64,000 nt of DNA from Streptococcus timonensis (GTDB lineage Bacteria; Bacillota; Bacilli; Lactobacillales; Streptococcaceae): positions 124,001 to 188,000 of the forward strand of contig NZ_FMIX01000003.1 of the NCBI RefSeq assembly GCF_900095845.1, written 5' to 3'. Of the stretch, positions 55,447-64,000 are shown one piece after another. A program made the position numbers and the translations under genes. Position 1 is the stretch's first letter. Each line of letters starts with the position of its first letter. The notes under the pieces were generated by a model. It was not told the DNA's origin, ran no database searches, and was given only the letters and a program-made list of their open reading frames with translations.

Positions 55447-58063
55447 GAAAAAAGTCTATCTAGCAAGTTTTATTGCGCCTATGGCCATCATGTTTGTGGC
55501 TTGGGCTATTGATGGCTTCTTTCCTTTCGGAACAAAGTCACTCATGGCGGTTGACTTTAATGCTCAGTATATTGGCTTATATGCCTATTTCAAACATTTG
55601 TTTTTAAATGGAGATTGGAGTAGTTTCTTTTACTCTTTCTCTAAATCCATTGGAGGCGGGATGTTAGGGATTTGGGGCTTCAATTTGTTGAGTCCATTTA
55701 ACTTCCTGTTCCTACTATTCCCTGAAGAGAATTTCCAATGGGTGGTTCCAATCGTTATTGCCTTGCGTTATGGAGCGATGGGATTAACCATGGCACATTT
55801 CTTGGTAAAACGTTATGATGGATTAAAGAACAAAGCCTACTTGGTTCCAATCGTCGCTACCATTTATGCATTAAATGGATTTAATGTTAGCTATCAAATG
55901 AACCCAATTTTCTATGATGGAATGGTGATGCTTCCATTGGTTTTAATTGGGGTTGAACAAGTGTTGGATAATAAGTCTCCTAAAGGCTACATTGGCATGC
56001 TTGCCTTATCTCTCTTTGTACAATTTTACATGGGTTATATGACCTGCATTTTTGTAGTCATTTATGCTTTGTTCTATATTATACGTTCAGAGAACTTCCG
56101 AAATAAAAAAGTTATTCTAACTAGACTGGGGAAATTAGCTGCTGCATCTATACTAGCTGTTGGAATAGTATCAGCTGTATTACTCCCAATTCTGATTAGT
56201 TTAGTATCAACAAAAGGGGGCTTGCAAAGTTCCTTGAGATTTGACTGGAAGTTACAAATCAATCCGTTTGAGATTTTAGCTAAACTTTTTTTAGGAGCTT
56301 TTGATAATACTTCTTGGCCAGCTGGACCTAACTTGCCGAATATATATGTGGCCAGCTTTGGTTTACTAGGAACACTTTATTACTTTATTTCGAGTAAGAT
56401 TTCTAAATGGAGTAAAATTGCAGCGAGCTTTGTTCTCGTAGTATTTTTGATTTCTTGTGCCCATGAATTCACAAGTAAGTTGTGGCATATGGGACAAAAT
56501 CCTGCTGGATTTTTCTATCGATTCTCATGGATTATTGCTTTCTTTCTAATATATCTGGCTTATCTAAGTCTACGAGAAGTGGAGAAATTTACTAAGAGAG
56601 AAGCTAGCTTCCTACTGATTAGCGGTGCAGTTATCTTTTCTATTGTACAGTTACAACAACATTCTTTCTTAACAGTTTGGCAACGTCTTGCTACGATTTT
56701 GATTTTTGTGGCTTTGCTTGCAGCTTTATTCTACCCTAAAGTGAAACACTCTTGTATGATTATAGCTGCTTTGAGTGTGGTTGAATTAACAGCTAATGCA
56801 GCGCTTGTTCAATCAAGAGTTGGGTATACAGACGCCTATAAATATCACGATGCAGTTTTACAATTAAAGGAAGCGATTAATCCAATTAGACCTGACCACA
56901 GTGATTTTTACAGAATTAATAAATCATTTAATTTAAGTAAGAATGATCCATTTATGGTGGACTATCCAGGGTTATCGGTCTTCAGTTCCAACTTGGAAAA
57001 TAGTACACGTGACTTGTTTGACCGTCTAGGAAATAACGGAATTAACGCAACGACCTACTATCAAGGCACTCCGTTCCAAGATGCTCTCTTCTCAGTAAAA
57101 TACCTAGTGACTCCAAAACCGGTGACTAAAGAGGACTATCCTGATACGTCCAAACTGTATGTATTCGGAAACATGGTAACGCGTAAAGATATTACGACAA
57201 AAGCCCCTGTTTATGAAGCTGCTAGAACAAAGACATTTGAGACAGGTTTGATTTTGCCAATTGCTTACGGTGTTAATGATGAAACGGTGAATCTAAAATT
57301 AGAGAACCATCAACCGATTCAAAATCAAAATAAGATTGTACAAGCTATGGGGGCAACGAGTGAAAATTATTTAGCTGTACTCGGAGCAAATGAGATGAAA
57401 TTGGATAATATGGAAGTTGTAGATTCATCTAAACCAGAAACCTACAAACGAATTGATTCATCTAAACCAGGAACAATTACCTATCATTTATTACCTCAAT
57501 CTGCTGAAGATTATTGGGTAGCAATTCCGCAAAAATTATCTCATACAGATAAAAATAAAGTTCGTGTCAAGTTAAATGGTAAAAATTATGAATTCCAAGA
57601 TAAATTCCAACAAACGCAATTTATTCAAATTGCACATAATTCAGTTGGTCAACCTACAGATTTAGTGATTGAAATTGATTCGGATAACGAATATAATTTA
57701 TCTGGATTGCGCTTAGCTCGTTCTAATAGTGCTCTAGCAAATCGTATCATTCAAGAACGTCAGATGCAAGGAATAAAATTAACTCATTGGGATAATCGTA
57801 GTTTTAAAGGAACGGTTAATATAACTGATGATAGTACTTGGATGATGACAAGTATTCCATATGAAAAAGGTTGGACTGTTAAAGTAGATGGAAAAGTAGT
57901 TGAAACTGCTAAAGTTTGGGATAGCCTGTTGGCATATAAAATTACGCCAGGTGAACATACAATTGAAATGAGTTATTTGCCAGATGGCTTTGTTGCAGGT
58001 TTTATAATTTCAATCTTATCAACCTCTCTTTATGGATTTGCAATTTATAAAAAATGGATTTAA
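55436..58063 (+). CDS. YfhO-family GT-C glycosyltransferase, copy 1
   Basis: An 875-residue protein with about 11 membrane helices in the first 460 residues, a large extracytoplasmic domain (about 465-850) and a final helix. AVDFNAQYIGLY in the first external loop contains the acidic residue expected of GT-C enzymes. YfhO proteins transfer the sugar from the undecaprenyl carrier made by CsbB to lipoteichoic or other wall polymers outside the cell. Next to it is a paralogue with the same layout. Confidence 0.88.
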   Translation: MTTKKKVYLASFIAPMAIMFVAWAIDGFFPFGTKSLMAVDFNAQYIGLYAYFKHLFLNGDWSSFFYSFSKSIGGGMLGIWGFNLLSPFNFLFLLFPEENFQWVVPIVIALRYGAMGLTMAHFLVKRYDGLKNKAYLVPIVATIYALNGFNVSYQMNPIFYDGMVMLPLVLIGVEQVLDNKSPKGYIGMLALSLFVQFYMGYMTCIFVVIYALFYIIRSENFRNKKVILTRLGKLAAASILAVGIVSAVLLPILISLVSTKGGLQSSLRFDWKLQINPFEILAKLFLGAFDNTSWPAGPNLPNIYVASFGLLGTLYYFISSKISKWSKIAASFVLVVFLISCAHEFTSKLWHMGQNPAGFFYRFSWIIAFFLIYLAYLSLREVEKFTKREASFLLISGAVIFSIVQLQQHSFLTVWQRLATILIFVALLAALFYPKVKHSCMIIAALSVVELTANAALVQSRVGYTDAYKYHDAVLQLKEAINPIRPDHSDFYRINKSFNLSKNDPFMVDYPGLSVFSSNLENSTRDLFDRLGNNGINATTYYQGTPFQDALFSVKYLVTPKPVTKEDYPDTSKLYVFGNMVTRKDITTKAPVYEAARTKTFETGLILPIAYGVNDETVNLKLENHQPIQNQNKIVQAMGATSENYLAVLGANEMKLDNMEVVDSSKPETYKRIDSSKPGTITYHLLPQSAEDYWVAIPQKLSHTDKNKVRVKLNGKNYEFQDKFQQTQFIQIAHNSVGQPTDLVIEIDSDNEYNLSGLRLARSNSALANRIIQERQMQGIKLTHWDNRSFKGTVNITDDSTWMMTSIPYEKGWTVKVDGKVVETAKVWDSLLAYKITPGEHTIEMSYLPDGFVAGFIISILSTSLYGFAIYKKWI

Positions 58064-58083
58064 TTTAGTAGGAGTAGACTATA

Positions 58084-60681
58084 ATGAAAATTTCAAAAAT
58101 GAAATTAAAATTTAGTTCGCTATTCTGTGTTCCATTTATGGGTATGTTAGGAGTCTTCCTTTGTTTAGGGTTGACTCCCTTTTCACAAAATTCGGTGCAT
58201 AGTGGGGATTTTCTTTCACAATATTTTCCGCTTTATATCGGATTACATAAACTATTTTGGAGCGGCGATTTTAGCGGCCTATTTTGGTCCTTCTCTAAAT
58301 CTCTGGGAGGAGCAATGCCAAGTGTATGGGGCTTTAATAGTTTAAGTCCTTTCACGTTTTTATACGCAATTTTCCCAATTTCGACATTTCATATTTTGAG
58401 TTATGTGATTCCACTTATTCGTTTTGGAGTAATGGGAGTGGCGTTTGGATATTTTCTTGAGAAGAAATATCAGGGTATCAGCAAAAATTATTGGCTTTCA
58501 TTAGCCTTATCAACCTCTTATGCACTTAGTGGATTTATCGTTTCTCAGCATTTCAATCCCAACTTTTTAGATAATCTAGTTTATGTCCCTTTCATTCTTC
58601 TTGGTATTGAAGAAATCGTAGAAGGAAAACGATCGTTTAAATTACCGATTTTCCTTGCAGTCAGCCTGATTACTAATTTCTATACAGGCTATATGATGTG
58701 CCTTTTTGTAGCCCTCTATACATTCTATGCTGTGTTTTCAAAGAAAGCTTCCTTGAAAGACTATCTATTGAAAATTGGCAGAGTTGCTTTGTTTGCAATG
58801 ATTGGAATAGGACTAGCAATGTTTTGGTTACTACCAGTGTTTGGTGCGTTAGTAGAAAGTAAGGCAAGTGCAGGAAGTACATTTGAATGGTCTTCTAAAA
58901 TCGTAAATGATCTTATAACTTTTCCTCAAAAATTTATTTTAGGCTCTTTTAGTGAAAAAGAGTGGGGGGACCCAAAAGCCTTACCGCACCTTTTCATTGG
59001 AAGTTTAGGCCTCTTTGGCCTGTTTGTTTTCTACGTAAAAAAAGAAATTTCTCTTCGTAGTAAATTATCTGCAACATTTGTTTTATTAATCTTACTACTT
59101 TCCTTCAATATTCAAGGCTTTGATCAGATTTGGCATATGGGGCAACGTCCGGTCGGTTTCTATTTTAGAAATTCTTGGGTTGCAAATGCCTTTATGTTGG
59201 TCTTAGCTTCCGAAAGTTTGATGAAGTGGAAAAATAGCTTCCGCTTTAATGAGTTCTTAGTAGCTCTTATAGGTTTTGGGTCAATTTTATTGTTCTCAAT
59301 GCTTGCTACACTTTCTTATGTAGAAACATCACAGAAAATTCTTGCATTTATTATTTATAGTATCGTTTTGTGTGCATTCTTTTTAACAAAGGTGGATTTA
59401 TCTCGAAGACTACAACTAGTAACAGGAGTTGTTATTGTGGAATTAATATTGGGTGCGTTTATTGGACTGAAGAGGGCACCATTTTTCGTTGGTAATTCTA
59501 GCTTGAAGACTCAAATGGAGTATGCAGTTGCTTTTGATGAAGAAGGTTATAGTAAATTAGATCAATTTACACGTATGGAGATGCATAAGGGATTGTCGCA
59601 TGCCAACTATCCGATTTCTTATAATTATAATGGAGCCTCTCACTTTACATCGAGTTTAGAGCATACTTTGATTGAAGAATTTAGTCACTTAGGACTTCCT
59701 GCCTCTCAATCAGTTGTAAACTATACAGGACGAAATATCATTTTAGATTCTATGTTTGGTTTTTCTCGGTTTATGATGGGTGGAGATGAGAATAAGGTCT
59801 TTGCGGATGTTCGTGGTTTATATACTAAAGAAAGGACGTTCAAGAATCTTTTTGTGTATCAAAATCCATATGCTCTTTCATTAGGCTATCTGACAAATAA
59901 GGATCTTGCAACGAATGTAAGTTTTGAAAAGCATAAACCTGTTAATAATTTAAATCAATTATTACAAGTTGTGGGAATTTCGGAGAAAGAAGGTCTTAAA
60001 GAAGTAAGTGTATCAGAAGTCCATGTTGAAAATTTAACGAAAAATGGTGACAAATATACAATTACTCAAGAGGGTACTCCGGTCAAAATTGAATGGCAAT
60101 TATCTCTTGAGCCAAATAAGTTGTACTTTGTTGAAATTCCAGAAAGACAAGCCGGTTCAGTCATTAAGTCAAAAGTATTGGTAGACGGATTAAGCTATCC
60201 TTATGAAAATCGATTCCGAGAAAATCAACTCTGGGTGGTTGGAAATGGAAACATAAACAAAACGCTCAAATTTACAATTGATGAAGGAAAAGCAAAAGAA
60301 TGGGATCTTCGAGGTTTTAAATTCTATTCAATCGATATACCAACGCTAACAAATGCATTGGAACAGTTTAAAAAAGCACATGACATCACCATTGATTCCT
60401 ATTCAAATTCAACGGTGAAAGCACACGTCAATGTTACAAATAGTGAACAATCCTTTGCAACCTTCACTATTCCATACCACTCAGGTTGGAGTGTAACAGT
60501 AGATGGTCAAAATCAAGAAGTTCAAAAATCTCTTGGTTTCTTTATGGGTGTTTCACTAACTGAAGGAGAACACGAGATTGTTTGGACTTATATCCCTCCA
60601 GGGTTAAACTTTGGAATAGTGCTTTCAATAACTTCTCTTATCGTACTCATTTACTTGTGGAAAAAGCAAAAAACGGAGTAG
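58084..60681 (+). CDS. YfhO-family GT-C glycosyltransferase, copy 2
   Basis: An 865-residue paralogue of the preceding protein: SGDFLSQYFPLY and FWSFSKSLGGAMPSVWGFN align with AVDFNAQYIGLY and FYSFSKSIGGGMLGIWGFN of copy 1. It has the same helix-rich front, external domain and last helix. Identity looks moderate, so the duplication is old and acceptors may differ. It starts 20 bp after copy 1 and ends the operon. Confidence 0.88.
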   Translation: MKISKMKLKFSSLFCVPFMGMLGVFLCLGLTPFSQNSVHSGDFLSQYFPLYIGLHKLFWSGDFSGLFWSFSKSLGGAMPSVWGFNSLSPFTFLYAIFPISTFHILSYVIPLIRFGVMGVAFGYFLEKKYQGISKNYWLSLALSTSYALSGFIVSQHFNPNFLDNLVYVPFILLGIEEIVEGKRSFKLPIFLAVSLITNFYTGYMMCLFVALYTFYAVFSKKASLKDYLLKIGRVALFAMIGIGLAMFWLLPVFGALVESKASAGSTFEWSSKIVNDLITFPQKFILGSFSEKEWGDPKALPHLFIGSLGLFGLFVFYVKKEISLRSKLSATFVLLILLLSFNIQGFDQIWHMGQRPVGFYFRNSWVANAFMLVLASESLMKWKNSFRFNEFLVALIGFGSILLFSMLATLSYVETSQKILAFIIYSIVLCAFFLTKVDLSRRLQLVTGVVIVELILGAFIGLKRAPFFVGNSSLKTQMEYAVAFDEEGYSKLDQFTRMEMHKGLSHANYPISYNYNGASHFTSSLEHTLIEEFSHLGLPASQSVVNYTGRNIILDSMFGFSRFMMGGDENKVFADVRGLYTKERTFKNLFVYQNPYALSLGYLTNKDLATNVSFEKHKPVNNLNQLLQVVGISEKEGLKEVSVSEVHVENLTKNGDKYTITQEGTPVKIEWQLSLEPNKLYFVEIPERQAGSVIKSKVLVDGLSYPYENRFRENQLWVVGNGNINKTLKFTIDEGKAKEWDLRGFKFYSIDIPTLTNALEQFKKAHDITIDSYSNSTVKAHVNVTNSEQSFATFTIPYHSGWSVTVDGQNQEVQKSLGFFMGVSLTEGEHEIVWTYIPPGLNFGIVLSITSLIVLIYLWKKQKTE

Positions 60682-60709
60682 ATGACATACTTTGTTAGCT
60701 ATTCCAATA

Positions 60710-60745
60710 AAAAAGGATGAAGTTCTTATGAACTTCATCCTTTTT
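60710..60745. terminator. bidirectional terminator between YfhO and ilvD
   Basis: A perfect 16-bp stem AAAAAGGATGAAGTTC/GAACTTCATCCTTTTT with a TTAT loop. Confidence 0.9.
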
Positions 60746-60802
60746 GTGTGCCTATTATATTAGACTGTAATAAGGTAATTCTTTATAGAATAATATAAGT
60801 GG

Positions 60803-62506
60803 TTATTTTTTACCCGATTGTTCCATATTCCAGAAATCTGTAACGGCACCACGTGATGCAGAAGATACGGTATGGGCATACTTACCAAGGACACCACGGC
60901 TATAAAGTGGTGGCAAGGTTGTTTCTGCCTTACGTTTTGCAAGTTCTTCATCGGAAATGTCCATGGAAATTTCTTTAGTATCTTGGTCAACCGTAACAAT
61001 ATCGCCTGTACGAAGGTAAGCAATTGGTCCACCATCCTGAGCTTCAGGAGCAATATGTCCGACAACGAGACCATAAGTACCACCAGAGAAACGGCCATCT
61101 GTCAAGAGGGCAACCTTGTCTCCTTGGCCTTTACCAACGATCATTGATGAAAGTGATAGCATTTCAGGCATACCAGGACCACCCTTAGGACCAACGAAAC
61201 GAACAACGACAACATCGCCATCAACGATTTCATCTGACAAGACAGCTTGGATAGCATCTTCTTCAGAGTCGAAGACCTTAGCTGGACCAACGTGACGGCG
61301 AACCTTAACACCTGATACTTTGGCAACCGCACCGTCGGGAGCAAGATTACCGTTCAAGATGATCAGTGGACCGTCTGCACGTTTAGGATTTTCAAGGGGC
61401 ATGATGACTTTTTGACCTGGTGTAAGATCTGCAAAGTCAGCCAAGTTTTCAGCGACGGTCTTACCAGTACATGTGATACGGTCTCCGTGAAGGAATCCAT
61501 TTGCCAACAAGTACTTCATAACCGCAGGCACACCACCAACTTCGTAGAGATCTTGGAAGACATACTGACCAGAAGGTTTCAAATCAGCCAAGTGAGGCAC
61601 ACGCTCTTGGATCGTATTAAAGTCCTCAAGTGACAAGTCAACATTAGCTGCGTGGGCAATGGCAAGCAAGTGAAGAGTGGCGTTGGTAGAACCACCTAGA
61701 GCCATAGTTACTGTAATGGCATCTTCAAAGGCTTCACGAGTTAAGATATCTGAAGGCTTGATACCAAGTTCAAGCATTTTGACAACAGCACGTCCTGCTG
61801 CTTCGATATCTTCTTTCTTATCAGCTGATTCAGCTGGGTGAGAAGAAGAACCTGGCAAACTCAACCCCAAAACTTCGATAGCAGTAGCCATGGTATTAGC
61901 TGTATACATACCACCACAACCACCAGGGCCAGGGCAGGCATTACATTCCAGACGTTTCACGTCCTCAGCAGTCATATCGCCGTGATTCCACTTACCGATT
62001 CCTTCAAATACAGAAACCAAGTCGATGTCTTTGCCATCCAGTTTTCCAGGGGCGATAGTACCACCGTAAGCGAAAATAGCTGGGATATCCATATTGGCAA
62101 TGGCAATCATGGAACCAGGCATGTTCTTGTCACAACCACCGATAGCGACGAAGGCATCGACGTTATGGCCACCCATAGCTGCTTCGATAGAGTCCGCGAT
62201 GATATCACGAGACGTTAGGGAGAAGCGCATACCCGGTGTTCCCATGGCAATACCGTCGGCTACGGTAATGGTTCCAAACTGCACAGGCCAAGCACCAGCA
62301 GATTTAACCCCTTCTTTAGCCAATTTCCCAAAGTCATGCAAGTGAATATTACACGGTGTGTTTTCTGCCCAAGTCGAAATGACCCCAACAATCGGTGTTT
62401 CAAAGTCCTTATCTGTCATACCAGTCGCACGAAGCATGGCACGGTTAGGTGATTTTACCATGCTGTCATAGACACTACTACGGTGACGTTTATCTAATTC
62501 TGTCAT
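60803..62506 (-). CDS. ilvD: dihydroxy-acid dehydratase
   Basis: A 567-residue Fe-S enzyme of branched-chain amino acid and pantothenate synthesis that turns 2,3-dihydroxy-acids into 2-keto acids. Cluster ligands are seen in [18 protein letters not shown] and [14 protein letters not shown]. It stands alone; other ilv genes are not in the window. GGGAGG precedes the ATG. Confidence 0.97.
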   Translation of the reverse strand: MTELDKRHRSSVYDSMVKSPNRAMLRATGMTDKDFETPIVGVISTWAENTPCNIHLHDFGKLAKEGVKSAGAWPVQFGTITVADGIAMGTPGMRFSLTSRDIIADSIEAAMGGHNVDAFVAIGGCDKNMPGSMIAIANMDIPAIFAYGGTIAPGKLDGKDIDLVSVFEGIGKWNHGDMTAEDVKRLECNACPGPGGCGGMYTANTMATAIEVLGLSLPGSSSHPAESADKKEDIEAAGRAVVKMLELGIKPSDILTREAFEDAITVTMALGGSTNATLHLLAIAHAANVDLSLEDFNTIQERVPHLADLKPSGQYVFQDLYEVGGVPAVMKYLLANGFLHGDRITCTGKTVAENLADFADLTPGQKVIMPLENPKRADGPLIILNGNLAPDGAVAKVSGVKVRRHVGPAKVFDSEEDAIQAVLSDEIVDGDVVVVRFVGPKGGPGMPEMLSLSSMIVGKGQGDKVALLTDGRFSGGTYGLVVGHIAPEAQDGGPIAYLRTGDIVTVDQDTKEISMDISDEELAKRKAETTLPPLYSRGVLGKYAHTVSSASRGAVTDFWNMEQSGKK

Positions 62507-62534
62507 TTAAGTCCCTCCCATTTCAGTTTTTACC

Positions 62535-62543
62535 ATTATAGCA
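62535..62543 (-). promoter_or_regulatory. extended -10 promoter of ilvD
   Basis: Minus-strand TGC-TATAAT (62543-62535), 28 bp before the start codon. Confidence 0.6.
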
Positions 62544-62636
62544 CAAATTTGACCTGAATAACAGAAGAAAATTTTTAAATTTTCAGACAATTCGGTGGTA
62601 AACTATAAAAAAATTCATCTTTTTTTGTCAAGTAAC

Positions 62637-62665
62637 TTTACTTTACAAAAAAAATGTGTTATTCT
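62637..62665 (+). promoter_or_regulatory. rpmF-rpmG promoter
   Basis: TTTACT (62637-62642), 17-bp spacer, TATTCT (62660-62665). Confidence 0.5.
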
Positions 62666-62726
62666 AATATGGTTGATGAAAATCATAAGATTGAATCGAA
62701 TATACATACTAAAAGGAGAAATCAAA

Positions 62727-62909
62727 ATGGCAGTACCTGCACGTCGCACTTCAAAAGCGAAGAAAAACAAACGTCGTACACACTACAAAGTAACAGCTCC
62801 ATCTGTAAACTTTGACGAAACTACTGGAGATTACTCACGTTCTCACCGTGTATCACTTAAAGGATACTACAAAGGACGTAAGATCGCTAAAGCTGCATCA
62901 GCTGAATAA
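62727..62909 (+). CDS. rpmF: 50S ribosomal protein L32
   Basis: A 60-residue protein starting [17 protein letters not shown], with AAAGGAG 7 bp upstream. It lacks the four cysteines of zinc-binding L32, so it is the zinc-independent form usual in streptococci. It is cotranscribed with rpmG. Confidence 0.97.
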
Positions 62910-62924
62910 TAGAAGGGAGATACC

Positions 62925-63074
62925 ATGCGCGTAAATATTACACTTGAACACAAAGAATCTGGTGAACGCTTGTACCTTACTTCTAAAAACAAACGTAACA
63001 CCCCAGACCGTCTTCAATTGAAGAAATACTCACCAAAACTTCGCAAACACGTTGTGTTTACTGAGGTGAAATAG
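62925..63074 (+). CDS. rpmG: 50S ribosomal protein L33
   Basis: A 49-residue protein ([20 protein letters not shown] to HVVFTEVK), 15 bp behind rpmF with AAGGGAG upstream. It has no cysteine and is therefore the zinc-free paralogue. The sequence right behind its stop codon contains repeats resembling integrase arm sites; the 3' end of rpmG is a known insertion point of streptococcal integrative elements. Confidence 0.95.
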
Positions 63075-63078
63075 GGGT

Positions 63079-63187
63079 TCACTACACGTCAATAGATGTG
63101 AGAAACCTTGATTTTAAGCGATTCTTGAAATTCTAAATTTCACTACATTGCAATATAAATCAACCGAATCACTACCTTTTTCACTAC
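63079..63187 (-). repeat. four GTAGTGA repeats behind rpmG, possible integrase arm sites or attachment-site relic
   Basis: TCACTAC on the plus strand (GTAGTGA on the minus strand) begins at 63079, 63140, 63169 and 63181; the last two follow each other by 12 bp and share CACTACCTTTTT. No integrase gene is present. The 430-bp gap from rpmG to the next gene otherwise holds only a terminator and one inverted repeat. Confidence 0.45.
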
Positions 63188-63226
63188 CTTTTTTGAAATA
63201 AGAATAATGATTCGGATATTTAAAAG

Positions 63227-63258
63227 AAGAGGAACTTTATTGTGAAGCTCCTCTTTTT
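63227..63258. terminator. terminator-like hairpin
   Basis: AAGAGGA-A-CTT pairs with AAG-C-TCCTCTT with one mismatch and a 7-nt loop, followed by T-rich sequence. It could end the rpmF-rpmG transcript. Confidence 0.6.
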
Positions 63259-63400
63259 GTTATGTGTTCTTTTTCTCACAAACCGTATGACCTGGTTTGA
63301 ACAACTTTTGTTTAAATAAATCTCAAAAGCCTTTAATATCAGGCACTTTTAGATTTATCTGAAAGCGTTATTTCATTCAATTTCAACTAATTTCATTTGA

Positions 63401-63465
63401 ATGGTGTGAATTTTAATCCTAAAATACACTAACTGAGCTAGAATTTTACCAAAAGTTCACACCAT
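63401..63465. repeat. spaced inverted repeat
   Basis: ATGGTGTGAA (63401-63410) and TTCACACCAT (63456-63465) are exact complements 45 bp apart, extendable by four pairs including one G-T. It lies about 40 bp beyond the stop of the next minus-strand gene. Role unknown. Confidence 0.5.
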
Positions 63466-63504
63466 CTGAAAATATCATTCCCAACTTAAGCCAAATCTAC
63501 ATAA

Positions 63505-64000
63505 TTACTCACCATCTAAAATATTTTCTAACATTGGTTCGATAGAACTATGTTTCAAGTCCTCTATAAGCCTCTGGGCATAGAAACGATTTACTTCCCG
63601 AGCTACATAATATAACATCCTTGCAGCCATTTCTTTACTCAAGTAATCAAAATGCTCATCTTTTAATACATCAAATGCAAGAGATGCAAAGATATCATTT
63701 GAAGAAAAAGAGGTTGCAACTTCTTTTAATGATGGAAAAAGTTTTTGAATCAAGAATAGTGCATTTTCTGGGCTTATTTTCATAAATTTAATGCAAGCCA
63801 ATTTGTAATTCTCTCCTATGTCAATAAGTTCCCGACACAAATCCACATTCGAAATATTATTAAGATATATCGTTATTGTTTCATCATATTCTCTCTGCTG
63901 AATTTTTTTAAATATTTTCTGCTTTGAATCCTTTTGATGAAAAATTCGCAGGTGATAACTTAGTTGTTCAAGCATTTCCCCTGCATCTCTAAATCTTAAT
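63505..64000 (-). CDS. unrecognised protein, C-terminal part (runs off the window)
   Basis: At least 156 residues from an ATG at 63975, but the frame stays open to the edge (LRFRDAGEM...) and the only RBS-like AGGGG is too near that ATG, so the gene probably starts outside. The visible part is helical, AT-rich in codon choice, with no signal peptide or membrane segment; stretches such as IDIGENYKLACIKFMKI and MAARMLYYVAREVNRFYAQR suggest helical repeats. I recognise no family. It lies beyond the rpmG repeats, where accessory DNA is expected. Confidence 0.6.
   Translation of the reverse strand, partial: LRFRDAGEMLEQLSYHLRIFHQKDSKQKIFKKIQQREYDETITIYLNNISNVDLCRELIDIGENYKLACIKFMKISPENALFLIQKLFPSLKEVATSFSSNDIFASLAFDVLKDEHFDYLSKEMAARMLYYVAREVNRFYAQRLIEDLKHSSIEPMLENILDGE

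Overview
The window is chromosomal DNA of a mitis-group Streptococcus (S. mitis/oralis/infantis-like). The evidence is protein sequences very close to those I know from S. pneumoniae (PBP1b, ManL, FakA, OatA/Adr, L32), cia-dependent small RNA genes with CiaR boxes, TGnTATAAT-type extended -10 promoters and AT-rich intergenic regions. I found no rRNA, tRNA, CRISPR array, insertion sequence or complete prophage. Gene blocks are locally in pneumococcal order but are joined differently from what I remember of S. pneumoniae.

Layout. 0-5.4 kb: end of yebC, a PAP2 phosphatase, a LytTR regulator with a LiaF-like membrane partner, rpmB, and the Asp23/FakA fatty-acid kinase pair with a lipoprotein. 5.4-9.2 kb: a self-contained operon of two small membrane proteins, an ABC exporter and a NarL-type two-component system (TCS11-like). 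9.2-14 kb, minus strand: DUF3883 protein, valS and an acetyltransferase behind a valine T-box, and an HhH protein. 14-20.4 kb: uppS-cdsA-rseP-proS, then bglA. 20.5-29.3 kb, minus strand: rhomboid, 5-FCL, dapL, dapH (lysine/DAP pathway), an EamA transporter, pbp1b with an asparagine-rich tail, galU and gpsA. 29.5-37.9 kb: leuS, two acetyltransferases, an ABC transporter between two nearly identical csRNA genes, ruvB, an NTP_transf_6 protein, a third csRNA and rsuA. 38-42.3 kb: pepC, then manLMN (mannose/glucose PTS) on the minus strand with a CiaR box over its start site. 42.5-54.3 kb: a GCS2-family ligase, thrC, MATE pump, HAD hydrolase, LysM wall protein, MarR/DUF1304 pair, DUF975 protein, tgt, oatA and a SufT-like protein. 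54.4-60.7 kb: a CsbB-type glycosyltransferase with two tandem YfhO proteins. 60.8-64 kb: ilvD, rpmF-rpmG and, behind rpmG, a gene-free stretch with integrase-arm-like repeats followed by an unrecognised gene running off the right edge.

Together the genes are mostly housekeeping (translation, wall and membrane synthesis, sugar uptake). The most interesting material is regulatory: 9-12-9 direct repeats of LytTR/ComE geometry upstream of the LytTR gene and, with a related motif and almost the same spacing, upstream of an ABC transporter 32 kb away; three CiaR-driven small RNAs within 4 kb plus a CiaR site placed to repress manLMN; a near-perfect MarR operator; a valine T-box; and two promoters positioned to give leaderless mRNAs. 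The rpmG-distal region looks like the edge of an integrated or decayed element.
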